A stretch of DNA of 11,802 nt from Flaviramulus sp. (lineage in GTDB: Bacteria > Bacteroidota > Bacteroidia > Flavobacteriales > Flavobacteriaceae). Positions 1 through 6,167 of the stretch are shown here, one piece after another; position 1 is the first letter of the stretch, and each line of letters opens with the position of its first letter. The DNA is taken from NCBI GenBank assembly GCA_023255235.1, contig JALRJA010000331.1:1-11802 (forward strand). Direction: 5' to 3'. The notes under the pieces are model-generated. The model was not told where the DNA came from. It saw only the letters and a program-made list of their open reading frames with translations, and ran no database searches. The position numbers and the translations under genes are program-made.

Positions 1-391
1 CAAAAGGATTTCCTTTAAAATCCATATCTAAACCAGCCACAATAACACGAATGCCTCTATTTGCCAAATCATTGCAAACAGCCACAATTTCGTCATCAAA
101 AAATTGCGCTTCATCAATGCCAACAACATCTACATCATTGGCTAACAAACGAATGTTTGATGCTACAGGAACTGGAGTTGAGCGAATTCTACTATCATTA
201 TGAGATACTACCTCGTCATTATCATAACGTGTGTCAATGGTTGGTTTAAAAATTTCAACACGTTGTTTTGCAAACTGTGCACGTCTTAAACGTCGAATTA
301 ATTCCTCTGTTTTTCCAGAAAACATAGAACCACAAATGACTTCTATCCAACCAAATTGTTCTGTATGATTTACTGTATTTTCAAGAAACAT
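1..391 (-). CDS. tdk: Thymidine kinase, N-terminal 130 residues (cut by window edge)
   Basis: Phosphorylates thymidine to dTMP with ATP in the cytosolic pyrimidine salvage pathway. The visible part shows the P-loop GSMFSGKT (residues 21-28), an RRLRRAQ helix behind it, the DEAQFF motif (93-98) whose Glu94 fits the catalytic base of type II thymidine kinases, and GLDMDFKG (120-127), the start of the flexible region that closes over the thymidine. The family is about 200-220 residues long, so the C-terminal zinc-binding part lies beyond the left edge. The start ATG at 389-391 places the P-loop at the usual distance from the N-terminus. There is no Shine-Dalgarno sequence. A -7-like octamer, TAAATTTA, lies four bases before the ATG. 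The gene is divergent from the next one (106 bases between starts). Identification is secure from motifs. Confidence 0.95.
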   Translation of the reverse strand, partial: MFLENTVNHTEQFGWIEVICGSMFSGKTEELIRRLRRAQFAKQRVEIFKPTIDTRYDNDEVVSHNDSRIRSTPVPVASNIRLLANDVDVVGIDEAQFFDDEIVAVCNDLANRGIRVIVAGLDMDFKGNPF

Positions 392-395
392 TTCG

Positions 396-403
396 TAAAT
401 TTA
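396..403 (-). promoter_or_regulatory. Possible -7 element of tdk (TAAATTTA)
   Basis: On the minus strand TAAATTTA is followed by CGAA and the tdk ATG. It matches the Bacteroidota -7 consensus TAnnTTTG at all but the last base. The spacing would give a transcript starting at or next to the start codon. I see no convincing TTTG -33 box, and AT-rich DNA makes chance matches common. Confidence 0.3.
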
Positions 404-497
404 ACACTAAAATAAAGTAATTATTCGTTTGTATAAAGGTGGCGTAAATTTACTAAAAAACAAAAGCCTAGACAGCAATATTTAAAAAATTATAAAA

Positions 498-1208
498 ATG
501 AAGAAGAAATTAGAATCTGAACTCGTTAGTATAGCTCATAGAATTCTCAAATTAAAAGGCAAAGAAGACGTTATAAAACTATATGAAGAAGTTTCTCTAC
601 TACATGAAAAATTAGCCGTTTTAAAATTTGCCCATGAAAATGCTATTGAGAATTTACCAACCATTGAAAATAATTCCTCTTTTTTTGGTATGCTAGATAC
701 TGCGTTTAATAATAAAATAAGCGACACCATAGAGGTAGAAGACAAGATTTACATCAACCTTGACGATGTTCAATCTGATGAAATCATGGAGCCCGTAATG
801 AACAAAATCAAAGACATGGTATCGCTCATGCCAGAAACACCAACCCAAGAAACCACTACCGATGATGATTTTGAAAAACTAGTTGCAGGCTTTAAAGAAA
901 CCCCCATTTTTGAGCCAGTTTCTAAAACTCAAAACAGTATTTCAACCAATAACAACTCGTTAAACAACACCATAAAAACAACCAGTTTCAACATTGGTTT
1001 AAATGACAAAATAGCCTTTATCAAGCATCTTTTTGATGGCAACAACGATGATTACAACCGGGTCATTTCCCAATTAAACACTATAGACACCTTAGATAAC
1101 GCCAAACGGTTTATTGAAAACATGGTAAAACCAGACTATAATAATTGGGTTGGTAAAGAAGCATACCAAGACCGTTTTATAGAAATAATTGAAGCAAAAT
1201 TAAAATAG
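498..1208 (+). CDS. Conserved flavobacterial protein of unknown function, next to rsmI
   Basis: 236 residues, no signal peptide or membrane segment, so probably cytoplasmic. Three parts are visible. Residues 1-50 are charged and look helical or coiled-coil (KKKLESELVSIAHRILKLK). Residues 50-165 are low-complexity, rich in Glu, Asp, Asn and Thr, and probably disordered. Residues 167-236 form a compact block with GLNDKIAFIKHLFDG, YNRVISQLNT, KPDYNNW and a C-terminal helix. From memory the two ends, especially GLNDRIxFxKHLF and VKPDYNNW, recur in hypothetical proteins of Flavobacterium and relatives while the middle varies. This suggests two ordered modules tethered by a linker. No enzymatic motif is seen. 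It lies on the same strand as rsmI, 156 bases upstream of it, but a GC-rich hairpin element sits between. The start ATG is preceded only by A/T-rich sequence, normal for this phylum. Function unknown. Confidence 0.85.
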   Translation: MKKKLESELVSIAHRILKLKGKEDVIKLYEEVSLLHEKLAVLKFAHENAIENLPTIENNSSFFGMLDTAFNNKISDTIEVEDKIYINLDDVQSDEIMEPVMNKIKDMVSLMPETPTQETTTDDDFEKLVAGFKETPIFEPVSKTQNSISTNNNSLNNTIKTTSFNIGLNDKIAFIKHLFDGNNDDYNRVISQLNTIDTLDNAKRFIENMVKPDYNNWVGKEAYQDRFIEIIEAKLK

Positions 1209-1209
1209 T

Positions 1210-1256
1210 GGGTGTTCCCGTGCTAAGCACGGTCGTGCTTTCCGTTATATCTTTTT
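1210..1256 (+). ncRNA. GC-rich 3' element, copy 1 (GGGyGTTCCC ... GGTCGyGCTTTC), possible structured RNA or terminator
   Basis: Starts one base after the stop codon of the unknown-function gene. It runs GGGTGTTCCC (1210-1219), a perfect 6-bp hairpin CCGTGC-TAA-GCACGG (1218-1232), TCGTGCTTTCCG (1233-1244), then T-rich DNA ending TTTTT. GTGC occurs on both sides of GCAC (1227-1230), so two exclusive pairings are possible. A second copy lies on the minus strand after mgtE at 3872-3914. Similar segments are familiar to me from other flavobacterial intergenic regions and may correspond to an Rfam family such as Flavo-1, but I cannot confirm this. It could act as a 3' processing or termination structure or be a small dispersed repeat. 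Confidence 0.5.
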
Positions 1257-1364
1257 AAAACCCTTTTTTTATTAAAAAGTACTACATAACCAACAAAAAA
1301 ACAACTACATTACAAACCATTTTATATCCCATTTTAAAAAGGATGCCACTGCAATCACTAACAC

Positions 1365-2036
1365 ATGAGTAAACTCTACATAGTACCTACACCCATAGGT
1401 AATTTAAAAGACATAACCTACAGAGCCATAGAAGTTTTAAAAACCGTAGATTTAATACTTGCCGAAGACACCAGAACCTCAGGTAAACTATTAAAACATT
1501 TTCAAATTTCAACCCACATGCAGTCTCACCACATGCATAACGAACACAAAACAGTTGCCCAAATTATAGAAAAACTAAAAAGCGGAACAACCATAGCACT
1601 CATTAGCGATGCCGGAACTCCAGCCATATCAGACCCTGGTTTTTTACTAACCAGAACCTGTATAGAAAACAACATAGAGGTTGATTGTTTACCTGGTGCA
1701 ACCGCTTTTGTTCCAGCCTTAGTAAATAGCGGATTGCCCAACGACAAGTTTGTTTTTGAAGGGTTTTTACCCGTAAAAAAAGGAAGACAAACCCAATTAT
1801 TGCTTTTAGCTCAAGAAACCAGAACCATGATATTTTATGAAAGCCCACATAAATTAATTAAAACTTTAACCGATTTTTGCACCTATTTTGGGTCAAACAG
1901 GCAGGTTTCTGTATCAAGAGAACTCACCAAACTATATGAAGAAACCATTCGTGCAACCGCCAAAGAAGTACTAGAACATTATACACTTAAACCACCAAAA
2001 GGCGAAATTGTTATTTGTGTAAGTGGTAAAAAATAG
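1365..2036 (+). CDS. rsmI: 16S rRNA (cytidine(1402)-2'-O)-methyltransferase
   Basis: SAM-dependent tetrapyrrole-methylase-fold enzyme that methylates the ribose of C1402 in helix 44 of 16S rRNA, at the decoding centre. The family motifs are in order: PTPIGNL (8-14), AEDTR (33-37), SDAGTPAISDPG (81-92, the cofactor loop), PGA (110-112), YESPHK (158-163), RELTKLYEE (185-193) and PKGE (211-214). At 223 residues it is shorter than the E. coli enzyme (about 285), ending after the catalytic fold and lacking the C-terminal extension. This is the usual form in Flavobacteriia, so I do not read it as truncation. The start ATG at 1365 puts the first motif at residue 8. A nine-codon upstream ORF (1343-1372) overlaps this start. 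It converges with the minus-strand graveyard that follows. Confidence 0.95.
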   Translation: MSKLYIVPTPIGNLKDITYRAIEVLKTVDLILAEDTRTSGKLLKHFQISTHMQSHHMHNEHKTVAQIIEKLKSGTTIALISDAGTPAISDPGFLLTRTCIENNIEVDCLPGATAFVPALVNSGLPNDKFVFEGFLPVKKGRQTQLLLLAQETRTMIFYESPHKLIKTLTDFCTYFGSNRQVSVSRELTKLYEETIRATAKEVLEHYTLKPPKGEIVICVSGKK

Positions 2037-2051
2037 CTTTTTAAACTATTT
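2031..2051. terminator. Weak AT-rich hairpin between rsmI and the convergent VOC relic
   Basis: AAATAG (2031-2036) and CTATTT (2046-2051) form a 6-bp stem with a 9-base loop. The arms carry the TAG stop of rsmI on one strand and the last TAG of the VOC relic on the other. On the minus strand the stem runs into six T residues, so it could have ended transcription of the relic operon. On the plus strand no T-tract follows. The stem is weak, so confidence is low. Confidence 0.3.
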
Positions 2052-2270
2052 AAAAATACTATCAATGGGTTACCAGAGTTCTATTTTATTGCCATCATTA
2101 TCAAGTATCCAACCACATTTTCCGTATTCAAATTCTTATGCTTCTCCAACAATGGTAACTCCTTCTTTTTTTTAAACTTCAAGAAGCTCACATAAATTTT
2201 CTACACGATAATTAAACATAAAATCTCTTTTTGATGGCTCAAAATATTTGGTGTTTTCATCATAGTTATT
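2046..2270 (-). pseudogene. VOC/glyoxalase-family protein, C-terminal half, three nonsense codons
   Basis: Reading the minus strand in one frame gives YFEPSKRDFMFNYRVENL, then EFEYGKCGWILDNDGNKI and ELW*PIDSIFK. This is the C-terminal half of a small flavobacterial vicinal-oxygen-chelate (glyoxalase/bleomycin-resistance fold) protein, ending in the typical DPxGNKIELWEP region. In-frame TAA codons lie at 2172-2174, 2136-2138 and 2070-2072. The last is where the family has Glu of ELWEP, so GAA to TAA fits. The natural end would be TAG at 2046-2048. The frame is closed at its 5' end by TAA at 2271-2273, and the N-terminal half, with its first metal ligands, is missing. The neighbours upstream are also relics. 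Clearly non-functional; the exact subfamily is uncertain. Confidence 0.85.
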
Positions 2271-2305
2271 TTACCGACATAGCAAGTTTCATAATTAAAC
2301 GAATG

Positions 2306-2595
2306 GGAATAATCTACGCCCTTCTATTTGTGCAATCCGTCGAAAGTGTTTTTATCAAAATAATCCACTACAGGATTGTCTAATGAGAGTTTTTTTGTTC
2401 CTGTAGTATTAGAATGCAGGTAGTTGTAAAAAGTTTTCCAACACTTCCCACTTGAATAAGCGTATCAATCGTTTTTCCACCGTAACCGAAATTTACGGAA
2501 AAATCACCACTGCCGTTCTCTACTAATAAAACCGCTTCGTGAATTTGTTTAGAGCCAATTGAACTATAAAATATTTTTTCAATTTTTTCTTTCAT
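2306..2595 (-). pseudogene. Beta-lactamase-family serine hydrolase, N-terminal fragment with frameshift and nonsense codon
   Basis: From the ATG at 2593-2595 the minus strand reads MKEKIEKIF, then IHEAVLLVENGSGDFS, GYGGKTID and SVGKLFTTTCILILQEQK. SVGK is the SxxK motif of class C beta-lactamase/DD-peptidase-like hydrolases, with the nucleophile Ser and general-base Lys. The frame breaks in a run of seven A residues (minus strand; 2390-2396). Adding one A restores QKKLSLDNPVVDYFDKNTF and then DGLHK, followed by TAG (2324-2326), KGVDYS, and loss of similarity. Family members are about 300-400 residues with a later YxN motif, absent here, so this is an N-terminal stump of roughly 100 residues. 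The homopolymer shift alone could be a sequencing error; the nonsense codon and missing C-terminus could not. Bases 2271-2305 match neither this family nor the VOC relic. Confidence 0.8.
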
Positions 2596-2732
2596 GCCCA
2601 AAATATACCGTATTGAGTTTTCTTCCTCACTGTCTCTCTGAGTTTTTGCGTACTGGTCTGTATTAAAACCTCTTGGCGTTCTTTGGGAACTTGGTTAATG
2701 TAATCATCGGGTGATGTAGCTTTATATTGCAT
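2592..2732 (-). pseudogene. DUF1801 (YdhG-like) N-terminal remnant, 46 codons
   Basis: The minus strand from the ATG at 2730-2732 reads MQYKATSPDDYINQVPKERQ, then EVLIQTSTQKLRETV and a TGA at 2592-2594. The beginning, with its SPxxYI-x-VP-x-ERQ pattern and a following LRET helix, resembles flavobacterial DUF1801 proteins, which are normally about 110-140 residues and continue into a QxSYGM-type region. Here only about 35 residues look like the family, with a few extra residues before KLRET, and then the frame ends. The TGA overlaps the ATG of the hydrolase relic (ATGA). It lies 24 bases after the stop of the dehydrogenase gene on the same strand, so it may once have been the next gene in that operon. 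A short functional peptide cannot be excluded but looks unlikely. Confidence 0.6.
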
Positions 2733-2756
2733 AACATAGATTTTGGACTTCTAAAG

Positions 2757-3692
2757 TTAACAAAATTTGGCTTTAATCTTATCTACTATAGTTTGTGCTA
2801 GTTTTTCTTTGCTTTCTATGGTCCAACCTGCTACATGGGGAGTTATTATCACGTTTTGTGCGTTTATTAAATATTGAAAGGCTTCTGGTAATGCTGTTGT
2901 AGATAGGTTTTCAAATGATGTTTTTTCGTATTCTAACACATCTAATCCTGCTCCTAAAATGTTACCCGATTTTAGGGCAGAAACTAAATCTTTGGTAACT
3001 ACGCTCTTGCCTCTTGCTGTATTTAAAAACCAAAATGGTTTTGCAAACTGGTTGATAAATTTAGAATTTATCATGTTTAAGGTTAGTGCTGTTTGTGGTG
3101 TGTGCAGACTTACAACATCTACTGTTTTTTGAAACTCTTTAAGAGTTACTTGTTTGGCATTGGCATTGGCTACATGGTCTTTTATATCATAACATAGAAC
3201 CTTAACATCAAACCCACTTAGTTTTTTTGCAAAGGCTTTTCCTGTGTTTCCGTAACCAATAATTCCTACGGTTTTACCGTCTAGTTCTATGCCTCTATTG
3301 TCTTCTCGTAACCATTTGCCTTGTTTAATTTCTGCATTGGCTTTGTTTAGTTTATTAAATAAGGCTAATAGCTTGGCTAAGGTGTGTTCTCCTACGGCAT
3401 TGCAGTTGCCTTCTGGTGCGGCAATTAGTGCAATGTCTTTTTTTTGTGCGTAATCACAATCTATATTTTCTAATCCAGCTCCAACTCTAGCTATAAATTT
3501 TAGGTTTTTGGCTGCATCAAGAAATGGTTTGTCTATTGTGAAACGACTTCTAATGACAATGCCCTGGTAATCTTGAATTTTGGTTTCTATGGTTTGTTTG
3601 GTTTCTGTATAGTTTTCGTGGTTTGTAAAGCCTAATTGGTTTAATTTATTTATTAAAAGTGGGTGATTGGTATCTAGGTGTAGTATTTTCAT
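2757..3692 (-). CDS. D-isomer-specific 2-hydroxyacid dehydrogenase (phosphoglycerate dehydrogenase-like)
   Basis: Cytosolic NAD-dependent oxidoreductase of 311 residues. The Rossmann motif GYGNTG is at 146-151, followed by a strand ending in acidic Asp169, favouring NAD over NADP. The catalytic trio typical of the family is present: Arg227 (NTARGKSVV), Glu254 (GLDVLEYEK) and His286 (TPHVAGW). NAVGEHTLAKLLALF (98-112) is the helix preceding the cofactor domain. There is no C-terminal ACT domain, so serine feedback of the SerA kind is not expected. Substrate cannot be read from sequence: 3-phosphoglycerate is plausible, but glyoxylate, hydroxypyruvate or a D-lactate-like acid would fit. I therefore give no symbol. 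It sits downstream of mgtE with 227 bases between. TAGTTTTG, an exact match to the -7 consensus, lies four bases before the ATG, suggesting its own promoter and a leaderless message. Confidence 0.9.
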   Translation of the reverse strand: MKILHLDTNHPLLINKLNQLGFTNHENYTETKQTIETKIQDYQGIVIRSRFTIDKPFLDAAKNLKFIARVGAGLENIDCDYAQKKDIALIAAPEGNCNAVGEHTLAKLLALFNKLNKANAEIKQGKWLREDNRGIELDGKTVGIIGYGNTGKAFAKKLSGFDVKVLCYDIKDHVANANAKQVTLKEFQKTVDVVSLHTPQTALTLNMINSKFINQFAKPFWFLNTARGKSVVTKDLVSALKSGNILGAGLDVLEYEKTSFENLSTTALPEAFQYLINAQNVIITPHVAGWTIESKEKLAQTIVDKIKAKFC

Positions 3693-3696
3693 GTTG

Positions 3697-3704
3697 CAAA
3701 ACTA
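3697..3704 (-). promoter_or_regulatory. Putative -7 promoter element of the 2-hydroxyacid dehydrogenase (TAGTTTTG)
   Basis: Exact match to the Bacteroidota -7 consensus TAnnTTTG on the minus strand, followed by CAAC and the ATG. The transcription start would fall at about the start codon. No clear TTTG -33 box is visible 19-21 bases upstream. Confidence 0.45.
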
Positions 3705-3871
3705 CAAAGTTTTTTGTCTCTTATGTATGGCTTGTTATTAAAATTGGTGTTGTTTTTTATAGTGTTTTATGTTGTGCGTTAGCGATTGAACGGTTAGGCT
3801 GTGCTTGTACAGGCTAATTGTTTGAGCTCTTTTTGTTTTTGTGATTTCTTGTTTTTTGGAAATTATAAAAA

Positions 3872-3914
3872 CAAAAAAGCGAGTAGTGAAAGCGCGACCT
3901 GAAAGGGAACGCCC
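3872..3914 (-). ncRNA. GC-rich 3' element, copy 2, just after mgtE
   Basis: On the minus strand, five bases after the mgtE stop codon, GGGCGTTCCC (3905-3914) is followed by TTTCA, GG, TCGCGCTTTC (3888-3897), then ACTACTCGC and a T-rich stretch (TTTTTTGTTTTTAT). The two halves match copy 1 (1210-1256) at nearly every base, and the short centre differs. Here the central hairpin is small (CCT-TTC-AGG). The outer arms GGGCG and CGCGCTT can pair with wobbles; relative to copy 1, C replaces T in the 5' arm and C replaces T in the 3' arm, keeping both pairs possible. Its place after the stop and the T-rich end suggest a terminator or 3' RNA structure. The rest of the 227-base gap to the dehydrogenase holds only that gene's promoter candidate. 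Confidence 0.5.
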
Positions 3915-3919
3915 AAATA

Positions 3920-5290
3920 TTAAATACCTAAGATTAGTTTGGCTATTGTGAAATATATTAGAATTCCGAAAATGTCGTTGCTTGTGGTAATAAATGGTCC
4001 TGTTGCAATGGCTGGGTCTATGCCGCGTTTGTCTAGAAATAAGGGTACAAATGTGCCTATTAATCCTGCTACTATAATGACTGCAATTAATGAAACTGAA
4101 ATGGCTAGGGCTGTGTTTACCTCTCTTTTTGTTATTAAAACAAAGAGAAATAAAAATAGGGCTAAAACGATACCGTTTAGGGCTGCTAGTAGCATTTCTT
4201 TTATGAGCCTGTTATTGATGCTTCCTTTTACATCGTTGTTTGCTAGACCTTGTACAATTATGGCACTTGATTGTACGCCTACATTGCCTGCCATGGCGGC
4301 TATTAATGGTGTGAAAAAGAATAGTACGGCGTATTTTGAAAAGGCGTTTTGAAATCCTTCCATTATTAAAAAAGCACCTATGCCGCCCACTAAACCAAGA
4401 AAAAGCCATGGTAGTCTTGCTTTTGTGAGTTGAAAAATGCTGTCGTCTGCTTCTACGTCTGTGGTTATACCTGCTGCCAATTGGTAATCTTTGTTGGCTT
4501 CTTCTTTTAAAACGTCAACAATATCGTCTATGGTAATACGCCCTAGTAGTGTTTTGTTATTGTCAACAACGGGTATGGCTTCTAGGTCGTATTTTGCCAT
4601 AACTTTGGCAACTTCTTCTACGTCTTCATTAACGTTTACGTAATCGACGTTTGCATTAGAAATTTCGGAGATTTTTTGTTGGCTTTTTGCAACAATAAGG
4701 TCTTTTAGTGAGAGTCTGCCAATGAGTTTTTCTTGTTTGTTTACTACATATATGGAATGCACTCGGGTTACGTCTTTGGCTTGTCCTCTAATTCTACGCA
4801 TGCAGCCTGCTACTGTCCAGGTTTCATAAACTTTAACTAGTTCTTTTGCCATGAGCCCGCCAGCTGTGTCTTCGTCATAGGCTAAAAGTTCTGTAATTTC
4901 GGCTTTGTGTTCTTGGTCTTCAATGTTTGAAATTACTTCTTGTTGTCTTGCTTCGGGTAATTCGGAGATTATATCTGCGGCATCATCGGTATCTAATTCT
5001 TCAATTTCTTCGGCTATTTCTTTAGCTGATAGGTTTCTAAGAATTTTTTCTCGGTTGTCTTCATCCATCTCCATTAGGGTGTCTGAAGTGGTTTCGGAGT
5101 CTAGAAGTTTAATAACATAGGTTGCTTGTTCTAGATTTAATTCATCTAAAATTTCGGCAATGTCTGCATAGTGAAACCCATCTAAGCGTTTTTTGAGTTC
5201 TTTATCGTTTTTAATTTCGATAAGTTGCTCAACTTGTTCAATAAGTTCTTCTGTGAGTTGAAACTGTATGTTTTGGTCTTCTTTTTGCAT
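3920..5290 (-). CDS. mgtE: Magnesium transporter MgtE
   Basis: Inner-membrane Mg2+ channel/transporter, homodimeric and gated by cytosolic magnesium. The 456 residues match the family length and show all three parts: an acidic helical MgtE N domain (about 30-135, with HYADIAEILDELN and ELDTDDAADIISELP), a pair of CBS domains (about 140-265, with YDEDTAGGLM opening the first and AIPVVDNNKTLLGRITIDD in the second), and five membrane helices (about 293-455). Conserved pore-region sequences are RLPWLFLGL (292-300), AAMAGNVGVQSS (331-342) and ATGPFITTSND (429-439). Asp439 fits the pore aspartate that binds Mg2+ in the Thermus structure. It follows rsmA with 57 bases between, and TACTTTTG, an exact -7 consensus match, lies in that gap. 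The GC-rich 3' element begins five bases after the stop. No magnesium riboswitch is seen. Very secure. Confidence 0.97.
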   Translation of the reverse strand: MQKEDQNIQFQLTEELIEQVEQLIEIKNDKELKKRLDGFHYADIAEILDELNLEQATYVIKLLDSETTSDTLMEMDEDNREKILRNLSAKEIAEEIEELDTDDAADIISELPEARQQEVISNIEDQEHKAEITELLAYDEDTAGGLMAKELVKVYETWTVAGCMRRIRGQAKDVTRVHSIYVVNKQEKLIGRLSLKDLIVAKSQQKISEISNANVDYVNVNEDVEEVAKVMAKYDLEAIPVVDNNKTLLGRITIDDIVDVLKEEANKDYQLAAGITTDVEADDSIFQLTKARLPWLFLGLVGGIGAFLIMEGFQNAFSKYAVLFFFTPLIAAMAGNVGVQSSAIIVQGLANNDVKGSINNRLIKEMLLAALNGIVLALFLFLFVLITKREVNTALAISVSLIAVIIVAGLIGTFVPLFLDKRGIDPAIATGPFITTSNDIFGILIYFTIAKLILGI

Positions 5291-5326
5291 CTTATTAAAA
5301 CTGCCTTATATGGTTTTACTATACCT

Positions 5327-5334
5327 CAAAAGTA
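5327..5334 (-). promoter_or_regulatory. Putative -7 promoter element of mgtE (TACTTTTG)
   Basis: Exact TAnnTTTG match on the minus strand, 36 bases before the mgtE ATG. The same octamer stands before rsmA. It lies in the rsmA-mgtE gap and would give mgtE a promoter besides readthrough. No clear -33 TTTG is visible. Confidence 0.45.
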
Positions 5335-5347
5335 ATAGAAGAAAGGT

Positions 5348-6145
5348 TTAGTTGCTATCCTTTTCAATTAATTTTGTGAGTTCAATAAATTCTTGAACGG
5401 TTAATTGTTCTGGACGCTTGTCAAATATACTATTTGCTTTTAAATTATTAGATAAATGGAATGTTTTTAAACTGTTACGCATGGTTTTTCTGCGTTGTTG
5501 AAAGGCTGTTTTTACAGTTTTAAAGAATGTTTTTTCGTCACACGGTAATGTGTAATTGGGTTTTCTGGTGAGTTTTAAAACACCTGAATCTACTTTTGGT
5601 GGCGGATTGAAAACATGTGGCGGAACTGTAAATAGGTATTCGGCGGTATAAAAAGCTTGGGTTAAAACAGATAAAATGCCATAAACCTTGTTGCCTTCTT
5701 TTGAGCAAATACGCTCTGCAACTTCTTTTTGAAACATGCCTGAAAACTCTGGGATTTGATGACGCATTTCTAAGGTTTTAAATACAATTTGGCTAGATAT
5801 ATTGTAAGGAAAGTTTCCTATTATAGCAAATGGTTCTTGTTTAAAAACTTGGGTTAAATCATATTTTAAGAAATCTTTTTCTATGATTCTAGGTACTAAG
5901 TTTAAGAAGTTTGCTTGCAGGTATTCTACCGATTGTGTGTCTATTTCTATTACGTGAGTTGTGACTTCTTTTTCAAGTAAATACTTGGTAAGCACACCCA
6001 TACCGGGTCCTATTTCTAAAACCTGTTTATATCCTTGTAAAGTTAACGTATTGGCTATTTTTTGAGCTACAGATTCATCCTTTAAAAAATGTTGCCCTAA
6101 ATGTTTTTTTGCTTTTACTTGGTATGGATTGCTAGTGTTTATCAC
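5348..6145 (-). CDS. rsmA: 16S rRNA (adenine(1518)-N6/adenine(1519)-N6)-dimethyltransferase
   Basis: Also called KsgA. It transfers four methyl groups from SAM to two adjacent adenines in helix 45 of 16S rRNA during late 30S assembly. The 265 residues match the family. Visible motifs are KKHLGQHFL (13-21, the N-terminal signature), EIGPGMG (44-50, SAM-binding motif I), EID (67-69, acidic residue for the SAM ribose), GNFPYNIS (110-117, the N-F/L-P-Y catalytic motif IV) and [14 protein letters not shown] downstream, all typical of KsgA. The C-terminal helical domain is intact. The chosen ATG puts the GQHFL motif at the usual N-terminal distance. It is followed by mgtE (57 bases) and preceded by DUF4286 (90 bases), an arrangement I recognise from other flavobacteria. 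A TACTTTTG octamer 22 bases before the ATG suggests an own promoter. Confidence 0.97.
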   Translation of the reverse strand: MINTSNPYQVKAKKHLGQHFLKDESVAQKIANTLTLQGYKQVLEIGPGMGVLTKYLLEKEVTTHVIEIDTQSVEYLQANFLNLVPRIIEKDFLKYDLTQVFKQEPFAIIGNFPYNISSQIVFKTLEMRHQIPEFSGMFQKEVAERICSKEGNKVYGILSVLTQAFYTAEYLFTVPPHVFNPPPKVDSGVLKLTRKPNYTLPCDEKTFFKTVKTAFQQRRKTMRNSLKTFHLSNNLKANSIFDKRPEQLTVQEFIELTKLIEKDSN

Positions 6146-6167
6146 AAATTCACAAATATTTTAAAGA

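Noticed and set aside
61..249. Small plus-strand open frame inside the left-edge gene
   Set aside because: It lies wholly antisense to thymidine kinase, which has strong motifs; the translated peptide is His/Gln-rich shadow sequence.
444..453. Palindrome GTAAATTTAC between tdk and the unknown gene as an operator
   Set aside because: It is a 10-base AT-rich palindrome expected by chance in this composition, and its spacing does not fit a promoter for the downstream gene.
1365..2036. rsmI as truncated because it has only 223 residues
   Set aside because: All catalytic-fold motifs through the PKGE region are present, and to my knowledge short RsmI proteins of this size are normal in Flavobacteriia.
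2046..2270. TAA read as a sense codon (recoding) in the VOC fragment
   Set aside because: All intact genes in the window use TAA or TAG as ordinary stops and none has internal ones; the fragment also lacks its N-terminal half, so decay is simpler.
3939..4352. 137-codon plus-strand open frame antisense to mgtE
   Set aside because: The opposite strand encodes the conserved membrane domain of MgtE with all motifs; the antisense frame has no recognisable domain.
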